Source: Helichrysum umbraculigerum (taxonomy: Eukaryota; Streptophyta; Magnoliopsida; Asterales; Asteraceae). Taken from it: DNA of 64,000 bases. Shown here one piece after another: positions 48,054 through 61,375 of this stretch (position 1 is its first letter; each line of letters starts with the position of its first letter). Under the pieces are notes generated by a model. It ran no database searches, was not told where the DNA came from, and was given only the letters and a program-made list of their open reading frames with translations. The position numbers were made by a program, and so were the translations under genes. Location of the stretch: positions 9,861,001 through 9,925,000 of the forward strand of contig CATIUR010000004.1 in the NCBI GenBank assembly GCA_949592205.1, written 5' to 3'.

Positions 48054-48164
48054 TTATATATATAGCCCAAGATTTGGTGTTGTACTGTACAAGATCTTGA
48101 ATTTTGTATGTTATGATTGGTGATTTGGTAGGTGGTTGAGTGACAAATGACAATGCCAGCAAAT
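48054..48164 (-). promoter_or_regulatory. promoter of small gene c: TATA box and conserved upstream box
   Basis: TATA box CTATATATATAA (48054-48065, minus strand) and ATTTGCTGGCATTGTC (48149-48164, minus strand), identical to the box of gene a. Further upstream both genes also share TTGACAGCTAATA (39591 and 48339). Confidence 0.7.
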
Positions 48165-48572
48165 ACTTTTGAACCCATGATTCGTTTTGTCTCACATTTG
48201 TGACAAACTGAGTCAACCAGGTGGTGACATGTAAAATTGATTTTGAAAACTGTACAATTGTCTATGCAAAGTGTACAATTGTTTTGTGCTGTGGTTTTTA
48301 ATACAGGGTTTGAGTGAATTGTTTTTGCATGGGTTTTTGACAGCTAATATTTGTGTTGAAATTGGCACAAAAAGTTAGATAAAATATGGTAGACAGTAGC
48401 ACAACTTGTTCTGTGAGTGTTGAGCATGTTTGATGCTGCTCAGAATGCTACTAGTGTACTCCATAGTAGTACTGTAGTAGATAAGTTTCATATAGGTACA
48501 TGCTTTATATACCATTATATACCATTTATTTATTTTAAATTAATTTTTCTGTACTTTATTCAATCACTTTTT

Positions 48573-48684
48573 TTTTTTTTTTGGTATACCTGGGTATCCA
48601 ACTCGCTTTGCGAGCTGACTAATCCCAGGGCGACTACTCGCTTTGCGAGTAGCCCGGAGTCATCGCGGGTGAACCTCCGTGGCA
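48573..48684 (-). mobile_element. short SINE with poly(A) tail
   Basis: On the minus strand a GC-rich body (GGAGGTTCACCCGCGATGAC at its 5' part, then two ACTCGCAAAGCGAGT-like dyads) ends in a long A run. It is flanked by a 13-bp duplication (48560-48572 and 48685-48697; TCAATCACTTTTT on the plus strand). GGTTCACCCG resembles a pol III B box; the A box is missing, so the copy is 5'-truncated. Confidence 0.7.
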
Positions 48685-48798
48685 TCAATCACTTTTTCTT
48701 TCATTCTGTACTTTTTTTTTAAAAAAAAAAAAGCAAAAGTGATATAGTGATTAATTATAGAGAGTATGGATAGATAAAGCCTTTCATATATTTCAAAA

Positions 48799-51700
48799 CT
48801 AGTTTTAAGACCTGTGAAAACACGGGAATTTAAAGATACTTAAATAAAAATATTTGTTATTCTTAACCTTTATAATTTTGGAAATAACTATCATCTACCC
48901 CGTATTAAATTATGTAGTATTACTTTTGTCAAATATTGTTTTATTATGCATTATAGTTACTTAAGTTTTTTATATTCAATTAATGATTATTTATTCTGAA
49001 AAGACAAATATTGTTTTATCTAACTAATAATCATATTGTTAAGGTACAACTCAACATATATATATATAAAATATATAATAGGCATCGATACTTACCTATG
49101 GATGAGATTATCACATTTTACCACCAATTATTACTACTATACAACTCAACATTGAAAACCAATTACTTAACTTCGGCTCTACTCACAATCCATTTACATA
49201 TTGCACAGTATCTATTGCAAAATTTCAAAAAAAAAATGAAAAAAGCAAACTTTTATTGATTATTGAAAAAAACGATATCGTGCATTTTAACGAAAAATGC
49301 CCTATTTTTATGATATACAAAGAACATAAAGAAACAAAGACAAAAGCTTGAATAAAACGCGTGCATAGTGTTGCCAAGAAACTTTTTACATCACACCCGA
49401 AAGAAAGCCACAAACTCATTGGCTTTACTAACACCCACAAACACAAATAAACATAAACGAAAGCTAAAGTAATTGAATAAAGTAAGAACTACAAATATAA
49501 GGCCTATTAGGCCGATCCATATATCACTTTAAATTATCTTGAATAGACTGAAATAATCAACAATTTATTACTAATTTACTTACAATCTCTGATTTTTTGT
49601 TACGGAACCATACATATACATAAAAACAACAACACAACCTATTACCTATTACTGTAACTACATGTATGGCACAATTACATGTATGGCACAATTAAATTAT
49701 ACATTATAGAAATACAATTGAGACACTTGACAGTATTTGTGCAAGCAAATCCATCCACAGTATTCATGTATCATCCCAGCCATTCCCCTAAGATGATCAA
49801 CTTGCCTGCTTCCATCTCCTCAAACCCCCACTATCATATATTGAAATCAATATACATCTCTAAAACCAAGACTACATCTTTACTTGACCACAAAAACAAT
49901 ATATAGATAAAAAAAAAACTTACAACACATCTATTCTGTTCATTTAGTTAATGTAAGATTAAAAATTAATAAGCTAAACTAAGTGTTCACATTGCTAGAA
50001 TAAGTAAATGGGTCTAAATTGCCACCTTAGTTTGAAGCCAAAACTAAGCTAAAATAACTTTAGAAACAACTTCTATCAGGGATATCAATGTATTACTATA
50101 TATAATGTTGACTTTTTTTGTCCCTTAGAACAACCTGTAAGTAGGCACGCACAAATAATTAAAGAGCAATTCCAACCATTATATAAAGATAGATACCATC
50201 TATCAAGAGCCTTGAGCTGATAGATGTTTATAGTGGCAGCACAAAATTCCTCAAAATCAATTCGTCGGTATTGAAGCGTGCTAAGCTGCACGTAATGAAA
50301 ACGTACATGATGATCCGACAATATATAAGTAAAATAGTTCAAAGTGGGGTTGGGTTGAAATAGTTGAAATTGTATATGGTCTGAAACAGATTAGTTCGGC
50401 TTAGGTTGACCTGGAGATATTGTGCATTTGATAAAACTTGACCACTTGTGTGATAGGTATGAATAAGCAAATATTTTCACAATATTTATTTAATACTTTT
50501 AAAAAGAAGAGTTACAACCCATTTGACCCATTTATCTTTTAACATTTTATTTATTTTGGCCCATCTGATATAAAATACTACCCAAATCAACAATAGCTTG
50601 ACATTGCATCTTCTAAAACTTGCACTTCAAACGTTGTAACAGAACATATGAATACAAATTCACATTCTACCTACTTTCTTAAGCATTAATCTTTTTCTAA
50701 TGATACCTTCGTAAGTATTTAGTCAGCTTTGCATACTATTAAATAGTTTATTTTGATGTGTTTACATATCTCTCCATCCACTTTTGTTTTGCCAAAAAGT
50801 ATACCGATCGAAATTTAGAAAAATCAAGTAAGTACTTACACCAGTGATAATGCAAATTGGTAGCCGTCTGCCAGATGTCTTGTAGCTTGTTGAGACTGAT
50901 GTTATTGACGGCAAAGGTAAAACAGCACAATGGTGGTATATCGGTTTCTTGGAGAAAATACTTTGATTGAGCAGCTTTATATAAGAAATTATAAGGGGAA
51001 ATGTCCATAAAAAGACCATTCTCCAAAATGAAACGGTGCAAATGAAACGCAAAGCTTCCATTAACTCCTTTAGTGTCATCTTCTATAAAGCCTGAAAATT
51101 GACAGGGATATTAATTAGAATTAACACAACAAACCTAACTAACAATTCTAAGCATTCGTCATAACAACAAATAACACACCCGTAAAGCAGCTTTACGAAG
51201 ACCAGAAGAACGCATATAACCCTCCATGAGTCTCAGTATTGAGATATCAAAAGGCACTTTCACTTCGTCAGCATTATTTCTGATCCACGGATGACCTGCA
51301 CAATATCATATCATAATCCATTCATTATTACACGTAATCAAATTTTAGAAACTGCAAAAGAAAGAAAAAAAGATCGTGAGACGCTTACTGAGGGCTTGAG
51401 CAGCAGTCAATCGTTTCCTAGGGGTCCTTGTTTAATAAGCGTTTGACAAAATCTTTGGCATCAGATGATAGTGTAGCCCATGGTACTTCATCAAAACTTG
51501 GATCGACTTTTAAAACATCTCGAAAAGTTCCAGACTCGGATCGAGCCCAAAAAGGAAATCTACCACAAAAAATAATATATGATATGACACCAATACTACA
51601 TACATCTGCCTCTGTACAATATGATCTATGTAAAACTTCTGGCGCCACATAGTAGGCACTTCCCACGATATCGTTAAGCCTTTCATCTGAAAAACATCCA

Positions 51701-54506
51701 TACATACAATCAGACATACATTATAAGGGGCATGAGGCGGGAGCAATACAAACAAAGCATCTATGTACGATAACAATTTGGAGTACGAAATATATGTCAA
51801 ACAATGTACGATAACAAACACTAATATATTTCATAGAAAATATATGTTGTATCTTCTGAAAAAGCGTAAGAAATCTATGAACGTAAGAAATCTATACAGG
51901 GACTATGATTCATATTTAGCATTCCAAAGCAGTTTGATGGACTATTACTTTCATCTTTAAAACATAAAAAAGAGCTATACTTACAGAGAAAAAAAAAACT
52001 TCGGCCCGGATGTTCTATTGAAACTTCTTCTGCTACCACTCAATTTCTCAATGCACTTGACATTATGTAATTGCACATAATGTTGGACCTGTGAAACATA
52101 CATTGGAACACAAAGAAAAGCATAAGAAACAAAGTTTAATACACATGAATATATTCCATTGCTTAAATGCAAAGTTGAATTAACAAAATACACCAGTTAT
52201 TTTTCCAATGAAATTTCTGTTATCAAAATCTTTAAGACAAAGTCTAGCCACCGATCTATTGTCAAAAAAGTACTGGAGATTTGGCATGCAAACAAAATGA
52301 AGAAATACTTATATAAAAAATGCAATGACACATAGCTCCAATAGAACATTTTACCAACAGATTATCTCCACGGATGTCAAAAGTTGCCAAGTAATACATC
52401 CCTCAACATTTCACCTATACCTGAAGAGTTCAAATCATACTTGACCAACTACACTTCAAGATAACAGTAGGGCTATTAGTAGTACCAATCAAAAAAATTA
52501 CCGAAACAAAAAAACACACATTACCAACTACACTTCAAGATAACAGTAGGGCTATATATATAATTGAAGAGTACAAAATCAAAAAGAAAATTATACCTTT
52601 AAAAGTTTTTTCTCTTGGGCATTTCATCAAACAGTTTATGCGCGCTACATTAGCAAAACAAACAACTTAAAGCAAGATATAATACAAACCCTGTTAGTGA
52701 GTAGTTATTTATATTAGGAAGCAAAATTAACAAATGCAAAGTAACTACTATATTAATGAATTTCAGTGCCTACTATATCACAACTCACAATACCTTCAAA
52801 TTCAATACACATTTTGGGTTTTTTCATTTATATCTAGTAGTTACTACAAAGTATTACAAAACATTAAGTAAAGGAAAGTCAAATGAGAAAACTAATAAAG
52901 AATCAAGGGTCTGAAACTCACAAATCAAACATTTCAAGTCATGATGCTTACATGATTTTTTCTTCATTCTCTTCTCGGTACCAACAGGTTGAAAGGCACC
53001 ATATATCCAGTTCAAACATGTGAATCAAATGGGTAAAAAGTCAAGAAATTACTAAGTGTATATAACTGTATCTTTTCCTCCCATTAATCAGAGGTGGGAG
53101 AGATATTGGTGTATTTGGTTATAACTGTATTCAAACATAATTGTTTTACTTAAACCTTAAAAGCTAAAGAAACACAACCCATTACAGCTAATATTAATTC
53201 ATCTATGGTAGCCAATAAATTTAAGGCTACACAAAAATCAATCAAAGTAATTAACAAATAAAAAGATTAGTCATAGTAATAGTAAAATAAACAATAAAGA
53301 GTACTAATAATCTGAATGTATTTCATAAAGTTGATACAGAGAAAGAAATAGCTTTTGCACAAACTATGAAGATAATGACTACTACCATTTACCTTCAGAT
53401 AATGACTTATTGCAATCTCCATCTTCATATATATCTCTACCTTCCATCACCATGAATCACCATATAAACCAATGACAAAAAGCAAATCAGAATCCAAGCA
53501 CAATAGCACATGTGGCGCATATACAACATCGTATGCTGAAATTTCATATATGCGGTTTATATCAATTACTGAAATTTCATGTAGCCTTCACAAAATCAGT
53601 AACAAACATGTCAGTCTTCACAAAATCAGTAACAAATATGTGTAATTCTTTACAAATATCAGACTCATTCATTTAATCATAGTAGTGTCATGGAGATGAA
53701 GTATGAAATAAAACCCTAAACTACAAAACTTACATAATCGAAACCCATAGCCTTCAAATTATCTAAACCCTACTATGACCTGCCACAATCTCAATCACAT
53801 AATTATGCAAGTTTTAATTGATATCCAAATATGAAAGATTAAGAAAGTATGAAGAAAAAAAAAAAAACCTTTCCTTCTCTTTCCTTCAATTGCATCGTTC
53901 TTTCGAATTCACGCGACACCATTTCACCACTGCCACCGCTACCTGGTTTGAACCCCATTCGATCCATCTTTCTCACTCAGACAACGGGTTTTTGCTTCGA
54001 ATTCGGTTTATATTTTTGCTTCGAATTCGGTTTATATTATATGGATATGAGAGAGATGATTATGCAAAGAAACTTGATGGAGAAAACCTTCTCAATTTTG
54101 GGCGGGGGATATTGGTTTAAGGAACCCAAGCAAGTTCAGATGTGAAGTTTTGTGGGTTTTGTTTAGGGATATGTGTCTGATTTGAATTCTTGATTACAAC
54201 AGCACCACTAAAAATATACGCGTGCAATACTGCAATGACATTTTCAAGAAGCATGCTCAAGTGCAATTAACCATGCTAGCTTAATTGCTTAACTAAAAAA
54301 CGAAATTCAAAATTTCTGTAAAAACTGACATAGGGTAATGTGTGCAATTAAATATAAAAGCTTTATTGTAGTTAATAAATAAAAAAAATTAATTAAATTG
54401 ATTTTTCTTGCTCCTCAAATGCCACGTCATCAAAATAACAGCTTTAGATTGGGCCAAGTTAGCTGCATGACATCAGCATCAACCCCCTTATATTATATAG
54501 TATAGA
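48799..54506 (-). mobile_element. Helitron carrying kinase gene exons
   Basis: A 5,708-bp element on the minus strand. It starts (54506, leftward) TCTATACTATATAATATAAG and ends with hairpin CCCGTG-TTTT-CACAGG, then CTAG at 48802-48799. It is flanked by A at the 5' end and T at the 3' end, the A^T target expected. Its ends match those of the 31041-35339 element. It has no Rep/helicase ORF, so it is non-autonomous. It contains exons of a CDPK-related kinase in its own orientation. The rest (49.0-50.1 and 51.7-54.5 kb) is AT-rich with no exon I could recognise. Confidence 0.75.
50198..51686 (-). pseudogene. CDPK-related kinase (CRK) gene fragment captured by a Helitron
   Basis: Exons in correct order on the minus strand. 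Exon 51686-51389 follows TTTTCAG and encodes ERLNDIVGSAYYVAPEVLHR and SSDAKDFVKRLLNKDP, the C-lobe of the kinase from the activation loop on. Exon 51295-51180 follows TGCAG and encodes HPWIRNNADEVKVPFDISI and MEGYMRSSGLRKAALR. A degraded exon near 51088-51030 is possible. Exon 50285-50198 follows GTGCAG and encodes QYRRIDFEEFCAATINIYQL, KALDRW, from the degenerate EF-hand region of CRKs. The ATP-binding N-lobe and N-terminal myristoylation part are absent. One extra base near 51418 shifts the frame before RKRLTAAQAL. It is not a functional kinase; it could be transcribed as a chimeric RNA. Confidence 0.85.
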
Positions 54507-55117
54507 TTTCATAAAAGGTGGATATAGTCTTCTAGAGGGTAGGAGGGGTAGCCGCATATATACTCCTCGGGAAATACATTGTTTTGTTGTACTCTAATGA
54601 TAACCGCTAACTGTCACACTTACTTTATGCATAAAATATTTTCTTAAACATAATCTTTATGACTATCATTAGAAAAATCTAAAAAGGAGAATGCTAACAT
54701 TAAGATTTCTATATTTATAATTTTAAACTCGATTGAATTAATTACGAGGTATGAATATTCCGTTTTTATATCAAGTTTCCTTATTCAAAATTTGATAAGA
54801 GTATTTATTCATAGTAATTGTGAGTTATAATTATAAAATTAAACTAAACATAGTAGACTTAACTATAGCCGGCTATAGTTATCATTTTCCTTAAAAAAAA
54901 TCATAACACACAACTTAATTAGTTTTAGCTAGTTACCCATAATAGAATTAATTTCGTTATTAGTTGTACCTACTTAATAACCCTATAAATTAAAAAAACG
55001 AAATCATATTAATTTCGTTATTAGCTTCCAAAATCCTAAGGCTATCCATTATTTGCCAAAAATAGCACTACATTCGTCCCAAAATAAATGTCCACATTAT
55101 TATTATCTTTATATGTC
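54507..55117. other. no recognisable gene
   Basis: AT-rich. Near 55071 the text ATTCGTCCCAAAATAAATGTCC resembles the left end of a Stowaway MITE, without a matching right end. Confidence 0.4.
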
Positions 55118-55495
55118 TCAAAATAATTGCCAACTTGCAATAAATAACTATTAAAAATTATTAAATTATTCATTTTACTTTTATTTATTATTCTCAATAA
55201 TTTATCTTTTAAAAAAATCTAATCAAACTTGATTTGGATATAAGAACAAAACTGGCATATAATTTATTACACCTGGCAATCAAGACCCAAACTCATTTTA
55301 TTCAGGTCAAAATAATTGCCAACTTGCAATAAATAACTATTAAAAATTATTAAATTATTCGTTTTACTTTTATTTATTATTCTCAATAATTTATCTTTTA
55401 AATAAATCTAATCAAACTTGATTTGGATATAAGAACAAAACTGGCATATAATTTATTACACCTGGCAATCAAGACCCAAACTCATTTTATTCAGG
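55118..55495 (+). repeat. 189-bp tandem duplication
   Basis: 55118-55306 is repeated at 55307-55495 with only about two differences (near 55172/55361 and 55214/55403). A recent local duplication, non-coding. Confidence 0.92.
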
Positions 55496-57799
55496 TCAAT
55501 TGGGTAAGTTTCTTGGACTTATCGGGTACTTTAAGTTACCTAATGAAATTAAGTTTCTTGGACTTATTGTCCACTAAGTCTTTTAGAAAATCCAGTAACA
55601 ATTTCATGGGTCCAAAAGGTTTATATAGCGGGTCGAGCGGGTTGTGAAGAAAACTACAAACGCTCCTTCCAATTCTTTCTCACAAGTGGGATTTTAATTT
55701 TTAAAATCAATTTGGAGTGTACAATATTTATTTTGCAAGGATAGTTTTAGGTTTATTCATTACTTTTTTTTTGTTTTTTTCTTTTTCATGTTCATTACGA
55801 TTTTGCAAAGATAATCTGTATTAGGTAATATGTATTACGTGGCATATTACCGTAATGTTACGTAAAACAATTTAAATAATACCATGTAATATATATTACT
55901 TATTCGACACAAAATTTGAAATTTGCGACCTACATTGGAAATATAATCGATTCGTTAAATAACTCGGTAAAAAACTAGAAATTCGTTGTTGATATGTAGC
56001 TTTAACCCAAGATATTAGGGTAGGCATGTAAAACTGTACTTGTCAGGTTGTCATGAATGATAAGGCTTAAATTTTCGAATAGTGTTGTTTATGATTTTAT
56101 TAAAAACACTATTTTTGAAATGCGAAAGTCTAAATTTTAAATTTATATTTATATATATAATATAGTTTGATTATTGTGATGCATATAGAAGTTAGAATTT
56201 GAATCCATCAAACTATCGATTAGTACATCGGAAAATTCGTAAGATCGAATTATAAAAATAGTTAATAAGTTTTGACGATGAGTCCATGATTAATATCATA
56301 ATATCATAATCTATTTAAAAGTAATTATCATTATCATTATCAATAAAACTCAATTTATAAAGAATCTTACTTTAGTATTTACTATTATTATTCATATATG
56401 TAAGTTTTTTTGTAAAAAAAAAAAAAAAAAAAAAAGCGAATAGTTTACAAAGCAAAGGCAAGATTAAATGGGTTGACCCAACCCGACCCAACCCAATTTC
56501 GACCCAACACGTTCGACCCAAATTGAAAAATGACCCGTTCGACCCATGACCCATTTTGACCCAAACCCGATATGACCCATGACCCAACCCAACCCAACCC
56601 GACCCGTTTACCAGGTATATAATTTATCTATCTTAATTAAAATTAAAATCAATCAGATACAATTCATTTTCAGTGATTAATCATTAATGTCATAACCTTT
56701 GAATTTTGCATATCTTTCAATATGATCCAAATTCAAATAGGACTACTTAAAAAGTCAAACTATTGCATGACCCACTTATACAAGTCATTAGGACCGGATT
56801 TGGGTATGTGCAAGCTGAGCTATTGCACAGGGCTTAAAATCCTATAGGGTCTAAGTATAACCTTATTACTATAAGCCCAGTTATATTAGCCCAATTACTA
56901 CTCCCTCGTTAGCACCAATGTTTTGAAAACCGGGACCGGATCGGATATGGACACAAAACCGGTTTAACTCATATAGTACAAAATGGACGGTTCAACCGGA
57001 TACAAAACCGGTTCAACCGGATACAAAACCGGTTCAACCGGATTGAACCGGGTCCGAACAGAAAACTGTATAGCCTTCACTGACTGCACAAGGCAACAAT
57101 TTGTTGTCTAACTTTTCTCCTTTTTTTATATTTATTTTCTAAACGAAAAAAGGGTCCATCAAAGATGCAAAAATGAAAGAATTACATGATGATACTAGAT
57201 TATGCTAATTTTCATTATAATGATAATGATAATGATAATGGTCATCACTAATTCAATATCTTAATATATATAAAAAAAATCACATCTTAATTTTTATTCG
57301 TAATCATAAATTTTGGGTGATATGATCACCAATTCACCATCCCTGTAATAGCATTGAGCTCTATAAATGATAACTTGTACCAAGTGACGTGACATACAAA
57401 TTTTATAATAGCTCAGTGGTATGGTGATGTTGTTGTTGTACATCATATACAGTTAACTTTTTTAATGGTAGTTTGTTTTATTATTCCAGAAAAAGAAGAA
57501 AATAAATTGCAATTAATCACTATGTAATGTACTATAGTACTAGCTAGTTAAATTTTGTATGACAGTAGTATAAGTTTAAAGTTAAAGGGCCCATTTTGCA
57601 GTTGTCGCACAGAGCATCCAAAAACAACGGACCGGCCCTTGAAGTCATAACCATTAACAATTTTAACAACCTTGCCAACTTGCCACCCCCAATGACCACC
57701 ATAGACGTACACCAACACTAACGTCGTCCCGGTACTCGTAGTGCATATTTATGATTATAGTATATGTTTCTAAGCAATTATCGTCTAATTCAATTAGTA
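55496..57799. other. non-coding stretch with simple repeats
   Basis: No gene recognised. It contains a poly(A) run (56415-56435), a GACCCA/ACCCGACCC-rich block (56470-56610) and a 21-bp tandem repeat around GGTTCAACCGG (56989-57055, nearly three units). The last two resemble the subterminal simple arrays of the hAT-type elements in this window, but without matching ends. Confidence 0.5.
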
Positions 57800-57802
57800 T
57801 TA

Positions 57803-58130
57803 GACCACTCCCAACCTTGAAAAAGACTAACTGAAACCGACTAAGCCACGTCAGCGCCACGTCAACTTTTTCAAAAACTGACTGAAACTGACTGACCACT
57901 CACATCACTGTTCCGTCACTTTAATTTTTGGTTCCCGTATTTACCAATTACCTTTAATATTATACATAAAAAAATTAAAAAAAATAATAAAAAACATCAA
58001 ACCTCACGTCGGAATTGTGACGAGGAGGCAACCGACGGACAAGTGACTAAATGGTGTCATCCCCGTTACTTAAGTGACCACCGTCGGTTGCAAGTGACGA
58101 GCAAACCGACGGCTTGCGTTGGGAGCAGCC
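57803..58130. mobile_element. PIF/Harbinger-type MITE
   Basis: 328 bp with inverted ends GACCACTCCCAAC and, reversed, GGCTGCTCCCAAC. The 3-bp duplication TTA is at 57800-57802 and 58131-58133. GCCACGTCAG-type motifs lie inside the left end. No transposase. Confidence 0.82.
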
Positions 58131-58518
58131 TTATAATGTTAAACAAACAACAAGACAACATTAGTCGTTAGAAGTATGGTAGGTCGAAGGTTAAATATTA
58201 CTCCGTACTACAAATTTAATTATAATTATAATTATAATTATACATGTCACCTACAACTATTGTACGTACTGAAAGTGACCATTCCAAGGAACCCGATTCT
58301 CTGTGTTTTGTAGCGTTAAGGAAACTCACTTTTGAGCCCCATTTGTCATTGGAACAAATATATTAAATAGTAGTAATAACACTATTAATATATTGGTCTC
58401 CCTAAAAGACATTTATTATATAATATTAATTATGACGATGATAAAAGAAAATTATATTGTTTTGGAACCTCTTGTTCAACAAAGAATATGCAAAACACCA
58501 TGCTGTTTTTCTTCTTTC

Positions 58519-58526
58519 TATAAATT
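58519..58526 (+). promoter_or_regulatory. TATA box of HIPP-type gene
   Basis: TATAAATT, 71-78 bp before the ATG at 58597, in a suitable place for a short leader. Confidence 0.55.
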
Positions 58527-58596
58527 GGACACACACAAAAGCTAGGATTCAAAACATTTATATATTGAAGTCTTCGATCACTACCATCGAACATAT

Positions 58597-59279
58597 ATGG
58601 CTGAACCCAAGGTCAAATTCTTGCCCTTTTTCTCTTTTTATTTGATTTTTAATTAATCATATAACAATTGCTTTTTGTACCAAATGGCCATTGGTCTAAC
58701 GGTATCGTGCTGACCCTTTCAACCATGATGTTGGTGTTCAAGTCGTAGGGATGGAATAGTTGTATATATATTTGTGGATTAATATATTCATGGTAGTAGA
58801 ATGCGTGAGTAATTGCCTTTCTAAACAAATATTTTTTGATTTTAGAAAGTGGTATATGGAGTAGCAATACATGACAATAAATGTAAAAGAAAGGCCATGA
58901 AATCAATTTCAAGTCTTGAAGGTAAGTATGTATTTTTAAATTTTTTTTGGTACTTAGCTATCTACAAATTGATGATTAATTGTTTTGAGCTTACCATAAA
59001 AAATTATGTGTAGGGATTAATTCCATAGAGATGAACATGAAAGACAAGAAAATGACGGTAGTCGGTGTTATCAACCCGGCATGCGGCTACAAGAAACTCT
59101 CGAAAGTTTGTTACACAGAAATTTTAATCGTCGAGCCTGTTAAAAAAGAAACACCTAAACCACTGCCTGAAACCAAACCGAAACCACCTATAACACCGGT
59201 ACCGTGTTATGGTTCTAGCTCACTAGGTAACTATGTAATTATGGAGGAAAATCCCAATTGTCGTTGTGTGATCACTTGA
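58597..59279 (+). CDS. heavy-metal-associated isoprenylated plant protein (HIPP-like), three exons
   Basis: Exons 58597-58611, 58846-58921 and 59014-59279 join to a 118-residue protein: MAEPKKVVYGVAIHDNKCKR, KAMKSISSLEGINSIEMNMK, then DKKMTVVGVINPACGYKKL. Introns are GT-AG and phases fit. Residues 6-70 are an HMA (ferredoxin-like) fold. The metal-binding CxxC of true HMA domains is absent (HDNKC in its place), as in many plant HMA-like proteins. A Pro/Lys linker follows (ETPKPLPETKPKPPITPVP). The last four residues, CVIT, form a CaaX box for prenylation, preceded by further Cys. The start is fixed by the first small exon, common in this family. It is probably a membrane-attached protein in metal or stress responses; target unknown. 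No lesions. Confidence 0.82.
58683..58748 (+). repeat. tRNA-like segment in HIPP intron 1 (SINE head?)
   Basis: TGGTCTAACGGTATCGTG resembles a pol III A box and GTGTTCAAGTC, about 40 bp on, a B box. No complete tRNA can be folded by eye. It is probably a relic of a tRNA-derived SINE. Confidence 0.4.
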
Positions 59280-59775
59280 CGTCTTTGGGATACGATTAGA
59301 TATACAAATTAAGATATATGGTACATTGCTACGGGTAAATGTATCGTAAGTTTCTGTTTATGTAATCTGTTTACGCATTAATTGGAAATAAGAAAAATGT
59401 GTTCAGAAACTGTGAGGAGGGTGCCGATGAAATGAAGTGATGGTGACACCACTAATAATGATAATTAGGCACAAAACTCATATGATGTACATGTTTATAT
59501 TTTCGTCAATGATAAATAATTGGCCAGAGGACGGTGCATGTATGATAATGATTCCGAATTTCCGATGATCGATTAATAAAGACCAGAGGAGTTTTAAATT
59601 TTTAATGTTCTTATTGTACACAAGTGTTTGATAGGATGAATTTTTAAACATGGATTTTTCTAACGTTATCCACTTACACGATAATGTGTATTTAATGAAG
59701 TCGGAATTTTCTAAAATATTCATATTTTTTCTTAATACTCATTAATTTGATATAATACTTAAATTTTATATATGT
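59280..59775. other. 3' flank of HIPP-type gene
   Basis: Non-coding, AT-rich; nothing further recognised. Confidence 0.4.
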
Positions 59776-60335
59776 ATATATGTAACACCCCCAAATTCGT
59801 TTAGCGGAAGCATTTAGTTTAAGTACGGGGTGTCACAATAACAAAGCATGCATACGTATCAGAGCTTATGATTACAACAGAACATAATATATTAAGATGC
59901 CAAAAGTATTAGTTACAAAGTTTACGATTCATCGAATCGTATAAGGTAAAAGAATTAAGTTTACAAAAGTAGATTTCTGAAATATGACTAAAACATTTCA
60001 GTTATACTAAAGAAATCCATGTGTTTCCAAAAGTTGGCATCCTAAACTTCAAGGGTCGCCTAGTTCTCCATGTGTGTTGGCGATTCTTACATGCGCAGCT
60101 AATTCCCTGAAAAACACAGTAAAAGTCAACAACTAGGTTGAGTGAATTCACAGGTTTTATGTTTGCAATAGTTGAACCAAATTTGTAAGCACAGTTGTTA
60201 TCCAAATACGTTCACAAATAGTAATTGCCATAATAGTCACGTAATGCTTTGTGGAATGTTATCCAAATACAAGCTTAGTGGGTTGTTCGCCCAAAGTTTG
60301 GTTTAAGTGGGATGTTACCCAAAATGTCAGTTTAA

Positions 60336-60682
60336 AACACGTGCTGGTCGTTCTCCAGCGGTTTACAAACAGTACCGGTCGTTCTCCGGCCAAATACGCA
60401 CGGGTCGTTCTCCCGTTCAAATAAAACAGTTTACCGGTCGTTCTCCGGTCTAGTTACGCACGGGTCGTTCTCCCGTCCAACAAACGCATGGGTCGTTCTC
60501 CCATCCAAGACGCACGGGTCGTTCTCCCGTCCCTTGGCCAGTCGTTCTCTGGCACTAAAATACGTAGCTGGTAGTTCTCCAGCGCTTATATAAAAGTACC
60601 GGTCGTTCTCCGGTATACCAACCAAGTTTAAAGGTTTACAGTCGTTTGCAAAATAGTTTACCGGTCGTTCTCCGGTCTAGTT
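60336..60682. repeat. GGTCGTTCTCC tandem repeat block in solo LTR
   Basis: About a dozen copies of GGTCGTTCTCC, each bracketed by a short complementary pair that varies (CCGG...CCGG, ACGGG...CCCGT, TGG...CCA), at irregular 20-35 bp spacing. The varying but matched brackets keep a dyad in each unit. Confidence 0.85.
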
Positions 60683-61251
60683 AAAACAGTTTGTCGAATA
60701 AATTATCCCATTTGTTCAGTGTGTCAATATGAAAATGTTATTTCATAAACACCAGTTTATTCAATAGTTTAATAGTTCAAAGTACTCTAATTGTTCGAGT
60801 AAACAAGTATGATAAACAATCATGTATATATAAAAGTGTTTGACTATGTTTTCCACCCCTGTTCAAAGCAGTTAAAACAGTAAAAGTAGGGGCTGTGAAC
60901 TCACCTGTCGAGTTAAGTTGCGTGCGAGTGCTAGCAAACCTAAGCCCAAGTACAGTCCGAATTCTCCTAACGTCCTAAACGTATGAGATTTAATAAGTAT
61001 GTGGATGTCTAAGCTAATCATCCATGCTATAGTTCGTACAACCAATGTTGTGTCCAATGATTTTTCGTTATCGTTTGTGTTTTAAAACGTGTACCGCCCG
61101 TTGGTGACAGATTTATAATAATAACCTTAGTTACTATTATTATACTTTGATCTATCCATTTTTGCGTATTATTCGTATCGTATTTGGTTTGGTCATTGAA
61201 AAGTGATTTTTAAACACTTAGGATGTTTTTGGCTTATGTTTTTGGGTTTTC

Positions 61252-61375
61252 GCGACACAAAATGCGACACAGCCCTTGTGTCACATGATTATGCGACACA
61301 ACCCTTGTGTCACATTATGCGACACAACCCTTGTGTCACATTATGCGACACAAGCCTTGTGTCACATGTATGAAC
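61252..61375. repeat. GCGACACAACCCTTGTGTCAC palindromic repeat block Confidence 0.1.
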